Shown here one piece after another: positions 1 through 5,371 of a stretch of DNA of 7,192 nucleotides. The DNA is from Clostridia bacterium (lineage in GTDB: Bacteria > Bacillota > Clostridia > DUPQ01): contig JAUVJE010000127.1 in NCBI GenBank assembly GCA_030592355.1, positions 1-7,192 of the forward strand. Direction: 5' to 3'. The position numbers were made by a program, and so were the translations under genes. Below the pieces are notes generated by a model. It did no database searches. It was not told where the DNA came from and was given only the letters and a program-made list of their open reading frames with translations. The stretch's first letter is position 1; each line of letters begins with the position of its first letter.

Positions 1-120
1 CATCCTTGGGATGTATGGATGACAATTTGTTTTCAAACCAGCAACCATGCATCCTTGGGATGTATGGATGACAATTTGTTTTCAAACCAGCAACCATGTA
101 TCCTTGGGATGTATGGATGG
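1..120. repeat. 49-bp tandem repeat, 2.4 copies, continuing off the left edge
   Basis: Copies lie at 1-49 and 50-98 and are identical as read. A partial third copy (99-119) matches 20 of 21 bases, with T replacing C at its first position. It then breaks into unrelated sequence (a G-run, then the tail of the minus-strand gene). Each copy boundary forms an inverted repeat: CCATGCATCC, loop TTG, GGATGTATGG, which is a 10-bp stem with one G-U wobble if transcribed rightward. The rest of the unit contains a smaller TTTG-TTTT-CAAA hairpin. There is no unique spacer, so this is a minisatellite-like or hairpin array rather than CRISPR. The full copy number is unknown because the array is cut by the window edge. 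I see no open frame or promoter in it. Confidence 0.95.
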
Positions 121-138
121 GGGGAATGGATTATTGGA

Positions 139-2031
139 TTAGTAGAACTTTATCAGCGTGTCCTTTAAAAGCCCCATGGCAATTCCCGCGGCTATTTCTG
201 CAACGGTCCAGCCGGACTCAATGCACCAGGGTCCCCAGCCTACATCATTGGGAAGAGCAAACACTTCATTAAGTTCAACATCAAACCCCCGGGCCCATGC
301 TCCGTTTATTGCAGCATATTGGCTGTGAATCTGGGACTTAACCATAAAATCGGTTATATCTTTCCATAAATCAATAAACATAGTATCTTTTGTTATCAGA
401 TAAGCTTGTATGAAGCCAACAGGCAGCCAATTTATAGAATAGAGCAAATCTGTCACAGGATCGCCGTTTTCTGTCAGTATTGAACATTCATCGCCTTCAG
501 TCCGGCTGTATCTGCTGCTGTATCCCGTATCCCATTCAACATAAGAACCGGATTTGTGACGATATTCCTGAAGATCTGAAACAACTTTATAGAGCATATC
601 CTTGTGCTTTTGTAATCCCGTAGCTTCATACAGAAGAGAAAGAGGCAGAACCAATCTGCATAATTCCTGAGTCTCGCTTTGGCATCTTTTGGTATCGGGA
701 TAAACAGCCATAATGGATTCAAGCCCCCTGATTCCCATGTCTTTGAATTTTTCGTTTTCGGTCATAGTGTAATTAAGCAAAAGAGCACCGAGGTAGTAAG
801 CCGTGTAATGTGCGCTTGGGTATTCCGCCGGTTCTGATGCGAGCCGCTCAATTTCAGAGGCATTCAACTGATTATTATCCGTCCGGGTCACCCGAAGTCC
901 GTCGGTGCCTGTGGTTTTATATAAAAACTCCAAAGCCCGGGTGCATTTGTCCAAATGCTCCGTGGTGCCGGAATATCTGCATTTCATCATCTGGGGGATT
1001 ACGGAGCGGGCAACATCATCCTGATAACAAATATTATAGGCGGTTAAAGACCATTTCATCATGCCATCCAGAATTCCACCCGGCTCATTCGTATACATTG
1101 TGGAAAATATAAAGTCGGAAATATTATCCGAAATCTCTAATGCTTTTTTGCTGCCGGTAAGCATATGGTTCATATAATAGGCAAGCATTGTTTCCCCGCA
1201 GCAGTCATTACGTATTTCCATAGCTTTTTTCTGAATACCGGTAGATTTGATTTCCGTTGCATAGCCTTCGTAAACACCCTGCTTACCACCCTCTATAAGG
1301 ATATCAGCGGCGTTGAACCAACTAATGGCGTTATTAAAGCATTCCAGCGGGGAAGCTGATAATGTTTTATCAATGAAACCATTTGTGTAGCCGGGAGAAA
1401 TTACTATTTTTTCTGATGAACCGCTCAGAAAGCTGATAATGTATTTTATTATAGAATGCCACTTGGCAATAGGCGCAAAACGGGCTTTGGTAAAGTTAGA
1501 GATATCAAAAGTACAGAAAATATTCGACGGGGATTCCAGCCAAAGTGCATATTCCGAAGGTAAGTTTACAGGGTTTTCGCCCTTATATTTATCATGAGAC
1601 ATTACTTTGTCTTTATAAACGAGGAGCGGAACACTGCCGTCGGATGGAACCGCAGGAGTATGAAGATTATCCTGGTCGTCAAGTAAATCGTTTTTGTCAA
1701 TGCCGGTCAGCAAACCATCATGTCCGGTGTAGACCAAGCGTTTAAAACGTGTGCTTTCGGAAGTGTTTTTTGTGATTCCGCAGATTCCCGACATAACCCT
1801 GATGAAGGTGGGTTTCTCCGAAGCAATTATTAAATTGAGTGCATCAAGCGACTTTCTGTTTAAGATGTCGGTTGTCGGATTGCCGAGTACGGCAAAGGCA
1901 TCATATTTATCGGTAATTCCATCGGTAAGATTGTTAAAAGCGATTGCAGTGACCTCAATGCTTTTTAGGCTGTTTAGCAAACGGCTGAAATCATTGTCAA
2001 GGTTTGAAACAATTAATAAATTCTTAATCAT
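139..2031 (-). CDS. Predicted intracellular two-domain protein: amidotransferase/ThuA-like N-terminus plus six-hairpin glycosidase-like C-terminus
   Basis: This is a 630-residue protein with no precise family name that I can assign. Residues about 1-205 look like an alpha/beta Rossmann-type domain: a hydrophobic first strand (NLLIVSN), YDAFAVLGNPT at 43-53, and an end segment (ISNFTKARFAPIAKW, 177-191) reminiscent of class I amidotransferase-like/ThuA-like domains. I see no convincing catalytic Cys-His-Glu triad. Residues about 215-630 are helix-rich with repeated aromatic and acidic motifs: YEGYATEI 254-261, YQDDVARS 336-343, PSAHYTAYYLG 405-415, GDECSILTENGDPV 513-526 and GWGPWCIESGWT 598-609. 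This is the style of (alpha/alpha)6-barrel glycoside hydrolases or unsaturated glucuronyl hydrolases. The ATG start is supported by AAGGAG six bases upstream. No signal peptide or membrane segment is seen, so a cytoplasmic location is inferred. It is transcribed divergently from a heparinase-family lyase, which supports a role in polysaccharide or oligosaccharide processing. The substrate is unknown. The reading frame is certain; the function is tentative. Confidence 0.9.
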   Translation of the reverse strand: MIKNLLIVSNLDNDFSRLLNSLKSIEVTAIAFNNLTDGITDKYDAFAVLGNPTTDILNRKSLDALNLIIASEKPTFIRVMSGICGITKNTSESTRFKRLVYTGHDGLLTGIDKNDLLDDQDNLHTPAVPSDGSVPLLVYKDKVMSHDKYKGENPVNLPSEYALWLESPSNIFCTFDISNFTKARFAPIAKWHSIIKYIISFLSGSSEKIVISPGYTNGFIDKTLSASPLECFNNAISWFNAADILIEGGKQGVYEGYATEIKSTGIQKKAMEIRNDCCGETMLAYYMNHMLTGSKKALEISDNISDFIFSTMYTNEPGGILDGMMKWSLTAYNICYQDDVARSVIPQMMKCRYSGTTEHLDKCTRALEFLYKTTGTDGLRVTRTDNNQLNASEIERLASEPAEYPSAHYTAYYLGALLLNYTMTENEKFKDMGIRGLESIMAVYPDTKRCQSETQELCRLVLPLSLLYEATGLQKHKDMLYKVVSDLQEYRHKSGSYVEWDTGYSSRYSRTEGDECSILTENGDPVTDLLYSINWLPVGFIQAYLITKDTMFIDLWKDITDFMVKSQIHSQYAAINGAWARGFDVELNEVFALPNDVGWGPWCIESGWTVAEIAAGIAMGLLKDTLIKFY

Positions 2032-2037
2032 AAACTA

Positions 2038-2043
2038 CTCCTT
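2038..2043 (-). promoter_or_regulatory. Ribosome binding site of the minus-strand gene
   Basis: AAGGAG on the minus strand lies six bases before the ATG at 2031. It fixes the start of the glycosidase-like gene. Confidence 0.85.
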
Positions 2044-2057
2044 AATATACTGAATTT

Positions 2058-2063
2058 ATTATA
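2058..2063 (-). promoter_or_regulatory. Probable -10 element of the minus-strand gene
   Basis: A perfect TATAAT on the minus strand (ATTATA on the plus strand) lies 26 bases upstream of the start codon, giving a leader of about 20 bases. The -35 position at 17-bp spacing (2081-2086) reads TGTTTT, a poor match. The promoter may therefore need an activator or be intrinsically weak. Confidence 0.6.
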
Positions 2064-2076
2064 CATTTTTAGTATG

Positions 2077-2098
2077 AGAAAAAACATTAAACTTTTCT
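2077..2098. promoter_or_regulatory. Candidate operator: AT-rich inverted repeat between divergent promoters
   Basis: AGAAAA (2077-2082) and TTTTCT (2093-2098) form a perfect 6-bp inverted repeat around a 10-bp centre, giving one dyad of 22 bp. It overlaps the -35 position of the leftward promoter and sits just upstream of the rightward -35 candidates. That is where one regulator could control both genes. In AT-rich DNA such a dyad can arise by chance, and no regulator gene is visible in the window. Confidence 0.3.
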
Positions 2099-2136
2099 TG
2101 ACTATGACATTCGGCAGTGGTTTTTTATGGTAAAAT
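2098..2136 (+). promoter_or_regulatory. Possible promoter of the heparinase-family gene
   Basis: Several elements are visible but none pairs ideally. TTGACT (2098-2103) or ATGACA (2104-2109) could be the -35. TATGGT (2126-2131) lies 16 bp after ATGACA. Alternatively, TAAAAT (2131-2136), preceded by TG one base away, fits an extended -10. Either choice gives a very short leader before the GGGGGG ribosome binding site. The existence of a promoter here is likely from the divergent layout; the exact boxes are uncertain. Confidence 0.45.
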
Positions 2137-2145
2137 TTGAATATC

Positions 2146-2151
2146 GGGGGG
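2146..2151 (+). promoter_or_regulatory. G-run ribosome binding site that decides the start at 2158
   Basis: A run of six G lies six bases before the ATG at 2158 and is the only plausible Shine-Dalgarno match. It lies downstream of the in-frame TTG at 2137, so it favours the ATG. It departs from the usual A-containing AGGAGG core. Confidence 0.6.
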
Positions 2152-2157
2152 AATTCT

Positions 2158-4044
2158 ATGCTGTTTGAGATATTTAATAGTAAGTTGAAAGAAATAACGG
2201 AGCCGGGTATGTTTTCGACATTTCCAAAATGCACGGATAGGGAAGAGTGGGAAAAACCAGATTCAGAACTCAGGGTCTGCATTATTTCAGAGGCTGAGGA
2301 ACTAATCGGATATGGGTGGCCCCGGATGAAGGCGACAGACTATCTTGAGTATTATAGAATAGGCAGCAGGAAAAGCTATGATAAGATATTCAAAATGAAC
2401 TTTGACGCCATGACTAAACTTGTTATGGGTGAATGTGTAGAGGGAAAGGGCAGATTTCTGGATAATATATCAAACGGAATTATAGCCCGGTGCGAAGAGA
2501 CATCCTGGATTCATACGGGTCATCTAAGACATTATGGAGATGAGCAAATTCCCAGACACGACGGTACATATCTTGATCTTCGGGCCTGCAGTACAGGCAG
2601 TCAGCTTGCATTGGTCTATTATCTTCTTAAGTCCGAACTCGATGGCGTGAGTCCGTACTTGTGCAATAGGATAGAATATGAAATAAAGGTCCGCATTTTA
2701 GATAACTATCTGGAAAACGACTACTGGTGGATGAATCTGACAGAAGGCGGAACCATCAATAATTGGAATACGCATTGCAATAAAAATGTCATGCTGGCTG
2801 CGCTCATTATGGAGAAAGATGATAAAAGGATTAGAGATATTATGGCAAAAATATGCCGTAGCCTTGACGTGTTTTTGTCAATTCATAAAGCCGACGGAGC
2901 TTGTGATGAAGGCCCGGGTTATTGGAAGGGTTCAGGTTTCTCATTTCTAAATATTCTGAATTTCCTTGCGGAAGTTTATAAAATACCCGTGGAATCCTTT
3001 CTGGACCAAAGAATAGAAAATATGGGAAGCTATATATATAAAGTATTTATACATGATGATTTTTATATGAGTTATGCAGACGGCAACGGTCGGAATCCGA
3101 TGCTTGATGTTAAACTATTTCGTACGTCGGCTGCACTTGGAGATGAAAGACTTGAGGAAATGTCAATTGATTTATTTAAAAAGCACAGAGCCCGGGGGAA
3201 ATACTATGAATACTTCATATACATATTATTTGACTATATTGAATATACGCTGAACTACAATGAAATTAAATTAGCTGTACAGAAATCTTCTGAGAAAAAA
3301 TACTATTTAAAGGACGCAGTACTGGAAAATGCCCACATTTTTGCCGCAAGACAGTCATTGGGAAGCGAAAAAGGTTTTTTTACAGGTTTGAAAGGCGGAC
3401 ACAATGAAGAATCGCACAACCATAATGACATTGGGGTTTTCTATTTATATTACAATGGTCAGCCGGTAGTGATTGATGCGGGAGCCAGCGAGTATACCAT
3501 AAAGACATTCAGTCCTAACAGATATGATATATGGACCATGCAGTCAGCATGGCACAGCCTGCCCGTTGTCAACGGGTTTATGCAAAAGGAAGGCCGCAAT
3601 TATTGCTCAGCTTTGTTTGAAACGAATATTTCGGATAGTCTGTCCCGGACTTCAATGGAAATATCCGGAGCTTATCCTGAAGAGGCTATGATAAAAGCAT
3701 ACAGCCGCAGCCTGACAATAGACAGGGAATTAAGTGCAGTACGGCTATATGATGATTTGGGATTGAAGGAAATTTCATCGCAGGTTATATGGCATTTTAC
3801 TTTAGCAAAAGAGCCGGTTATTAGCGAAGCGGGTGATATCGAAATTGCAGCCGGCAACGTTAAAATCATGCTGGAATATAACAAAAAAAGATTTAAACCA
3901 TTAGTAGAAAAGAAGAAACTCAGCAAAGATAAAAAACTCAGCGAATCATGGGGCGATAGCATTTATCGTTTGAGTTTTGAATCGCTGCATAAAGAAAAAT
4001 CGCATAAAGCAGAATTCGCGTTTAAAGCAGGAGGGGAACTATGA
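2158..4044 (+). CDS. Heparinase II/III-family polysaccharide lyase
   Basis: This 628-residue protein is counted from the ATG at 2158; the frame is open to a TTG at 2137, but the G-run Shine-Dalgarno supports the ATG. The N-terminal part (about 60-380) is helical and fits the alpha/alpha toroid of heparinase II/III lyases. It carries NNWNTHCN at 201-208 and DEGPGYW at 250-256, with a Tyr where the family places its catalytic tyrosine. The C-terminal part (about 385-628) is strand-rich and opens with the hallmark HNEESHNHNDIGVF (415-428), followed by VIDAGASEYT and WHSLPVVNG (465-473). These enzymes cleave uronic-acid-containing polysaccharides by beta-elimination. The residues for catalysis and metal binding seem retained, but the substrate (heparin-like, alginate-like or other) cannot be read. 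No signal peptide or lipobox is present, so it probably acts in the cytoplasm on oligosaccharides. Its stop overlaps the next gene's start. A lysine-rich stretch (584-594, KEKKKLSKDKK-like composition) lies near the C-terminus. Confidence 0.93.
   Translation: MLFEIFNSKLKEITEPGMFSTFPKCTDREEWEKPDSELRVCIISEAEELIGYGWPRMKATDYLEYYRIGSRKSYDKIFKMNFDAMTKLVMGECVEGKGRFLDNISNGIIARCEETSWIHTGHLRHYGDEQIPRHDGTYLDLRACSTGSQLALVYYLLKSELDGVSPYLCNRIEYEIKVRILDNYLENDYWWMNLTEGGTINNWNTHCNKNVMLAALIMEKDDKRIRDIMAKICRSLDVFLSIHKADGACDEGPGYWKGSGFSFLNILNFLAEVYKIPVESFLDQRIENMGSYIYKVFIHDDFYMSYADGNGRNPMLDVKLFRTSAALGDERLEEMSIDLFKKHRARGKYYEYFIYILFDYIEYTLNYNEIKLAVQKSSEKKYYLKDAVLENAHIFAARQSLGSEKGFFTGLKGGHNEESHNHNDIGVFYLYYNGQPVVIDAGASEYTIKTFSPNRYDIWTMQSAWHSLPVVNGFMQKEGRNYCSALFETNISDSLSRTSMEISGAYPEEAMIKAYSRSLTIDRELSAVRLYDDLGLKEISSQVIWHFTLAKEPVISEAGDIEIAAGNVKIMLEYNKKRFKPLVEKKKLSKDKKLSESWGDSIYRLSFESLHKEKSHKAEFAFKAGGEL
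4030..4037 (+). promoter_or_regulatory. Strong ribosome binding site inside the end of the lyase gene
   Basis: AGGAGGGG lies within the last codons of the lyase gene, a few bases before the overlapping ATG at 4041. It supports both that start codon and translational coupling of the aminotransferase to the lyase. Confidence 0.75.
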
Positions 4045-5246
4045 GTAAAAATAATGAGGCATTTAATCTTCTCGAAAAATATGTGGCGGGAGGTTCCAGC
4101 ACCGGATCTAAAAGAGCGACCCTTATGCCTGAGGAACCGGCTGTAATTGTGCGGGGAAAAGGCTGCCGGGTATGGGACGCCGACGGTAAAGAGTATATAG
4201 ATTTTAGAAACAGTCTTGGCCCGGTGACCCTCGGATACTGTTATCCTGAAGTAAATGAAGCGATTAAAGAACAGCTTGACAGGGGTATTGTTTACGGGCA
4301 TCCGGGAATACTGGAAGCGGAAGCAGCTGAAAAATTGTGTTCGATTATACCATGTGCTGAAAAAGTTCGGTTTTTAAAAACAGGCGGAGAAGCGGTTGCT
4401 GCCTGTATAAAATTGGCAAGGGCATATACCGGGAGAGACCATATAATCCAAATAGGATATAACGGGTGGCTGAATGTGCTCAGTTCCGGAGCGAGGGCAA
4501 ATCCAAGGAAGAATGTGCAGGGTGTTCCCAAAGGTGTAAGTGCGGATTTAAGCTCGCTGCATCATTCAGTGAACTGGAATGATACCAAAACCATAGAAAG
4601 TTTGTTTGAGGCATATAGAGGGCAGATTGCCGCTGTTGTGGTCGCAGCTGATTATATGGAAATGGAAAAAGGAGAAACATTTTATCCATTCCTGAGAAAA
4701 ATCACAAAAGAACAGAATTCACTATTGGTTTTCGATGAAATAGTAACCGGATTCCGAATAGCGCTTGCCGGGGTACAGGAGTATTTTAATGTTACCCCGG
4801 ACCTTGCTGTTTTTGCAAAGGGTATGGCAAACGGCATGCCGCTGTCAGTATTTTGCGGACGGGCGGAAGTGATGGACGAAGTTTCAAAAGGAACGGCGAT
4901 TTCATCTACATACAGCGGAGAACAACTTTCCCTTGCAGCGGCGCTTGCTGTAATTAATATATATGAAAGAGAAAATGTTATTGGATATCTGCGGGATAAC
5001 GGGAATAGATTATGGCATGAGGTAAATGGTATTTTCGCAGGGCGCGGGATTCCCATAGAATACAAGGGGTTGGGCCAATGTCCTGTAATGACTGCCATAG
5101 ATAAAAATTTAAAAGACAGATTCTTAAGAAGGGCGTATGCAAACGGGGTTTCATTGTATAATGTGTGCTATGTCAATTTCAGCCACAAGGCCCCTGATAT
5201 TGAAGAAACCTTATTCCGTTTAAGTAACGCAATAAGCGAAATATAA
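4041..5246 (+). CDS. Class III PLP-dependent aminotransferase, glutamate-1-semialdehyde aminomutase-like
   Basis: This 401-residue, fold-type I PLP enzyme shows the expected motif order. It has GKGCRVWDADGKEYIDF (39-55), a phosphate-binding TGGEAVAACIKLARAYTGRD (114-133), DEIVTGFR (232-239; D232 should contact the pyridine nitrogen), and AKGMANGMPLSVFCGR with K260 as the predicted Schiff-base lysine. STYSGEQLSLAAA (289-301) follows. The closest general resemblance is to glutamate-1-semialdehyde 2,1-aminomutase (HemL). However, the protein is shorter than the usual 425-430 residues, and the common GYHGWHD segment reads GYNGWLN (139-145), so a different substrate is likely. The ATG overlaps the lyase stop as ATGA, with AGGAGGGG just upstream, so co-translation is expected. 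No haem genes are nearby. An aminotransferase or aminomutase acting on a sugar- or uronate-derived carbonyl is a context-based inference. Family assignment is firm; substrate is unknown. Confidence 0.93.
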   Translation: MSKNNEAFNLLEKYVAGGSSTGSKRATLMPEEPAVIVRGKGCRVWDADGKEYIDFRNSLGPVTLGYCYPEVNEAIKEQLDRGIVYGHPGILEAEAAEKLCSIIPCAEKVRFLKTGGEAVAACIKLARAYTGRDHIIQIGYNGWLNVLSSGARANPRKNVQGVPKGVSADLSSLHHSVNWNDTKTIESLFEAYRGQIAAVVVAADYMEMEKGETFYPFLRKITKEQNSLLVFDEIVTGFRIALAGVQEYFNVTPDLAVFAKGMANGMPLSVFCGRAEVMDEVSKGTAISSTYSGEQLSLAAALAVINIYERENVIGYLRDNGNRLWHEVNGIFAGRGIPIEYKGLGQCPVMTAIDKNLKDRFLRRAYANGVSLYNVCYVNFSHKAPDIEETLFRLSNAISEI

Positions 5247-5260
5247 GACCAACTGAAAAT

Positions 5261-5289
5261 CAGTCCTACGTTTACAACGGGGCTGTTTT
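5261..5289 (+). terminator. Rho-independent terminator after the aminotransferase gene
   Basis: CAGTCC (5261-5266) pairs with GGGCTG (5280-5285), including one G-U pair. Within it CGTT pairs with AACG around a TAC loop, leaving a two-base TA bulge. TTTT follows at 5286-5289. It begins 15 bases after the aminotransferase stop codon and separates that operon from the copper ATPase gene. The T-run is short, so termination may be partial. A competing small hairpin (ACTGA-AAA-TCAGT, 5252-5264) shares its left arm. Confidence 0.65.
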
Positions 5290-5359
5290 CTATACTGAAA
5301 ATTCAAAATTGGTTAATCAGCTGTTCTCACAGGGTAAAAGTATATAAAGATTGAATAAT

Positions 5360-5365
5360 GGAGGG
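5360..5365 (+). promoter_or_regulatory. Ribosome binding site indicating a CTG start for the copper ATPase
   Basis: GGAGGG lies exactly six bases before the in-frame CTG at 5372 and too close to any ATG-like codon upstream. The first in-frame ATG (5399) encodes the Met of the metal-binding motif itself, so it cannot be the natural start of an intact domain. Confidence 0.75.
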
Positions 5366-5371
5366 ATTATC

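Noticed and set aside
1..120. CRISPR array
   Set aside because: The whole 49-bp unit repeats, including the part that would be the spacer, so there are no unique spacers.
1..138. Rho-independent terminator for the minus-strand gene
   Set aside because: Read leftward, the repeat hairpins contain A-C mismatches and are not followed by a T-run, so no convincing terminator is seen there.
2137..2157. TTG start at 2137 for the heparinase-family gene
   Set aside because: The only Shine-Dalgarno match (2146-2151) lies after this codon and is correctly spaced for the ATG at 2158; no ribosome binding site precedes the TTG.
3963..4301. Minus-strand open frame spanning the lyase-aminotransferase junction
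   Set aside because: Both plus-strand genes are well supported here, and the translation has no recognisable domain or ribosome binding site.
5351..5371. TTG start at 5351 for the copper ATPase
   Set aside because: Only a weak AAAGA precedes it, while the strong GGAGGG lies downstream and points to CTG 5372. It is kept as the second choice.
5290..5371. Copper-responsive operator (CsoR- or CopY-type) before copA
   Set aside because: I found neither a CopY-type TACA-TGTA dyad nor a GC-rich CsoR-like palindrome, and no clear -35/-10 pair at good spacing.
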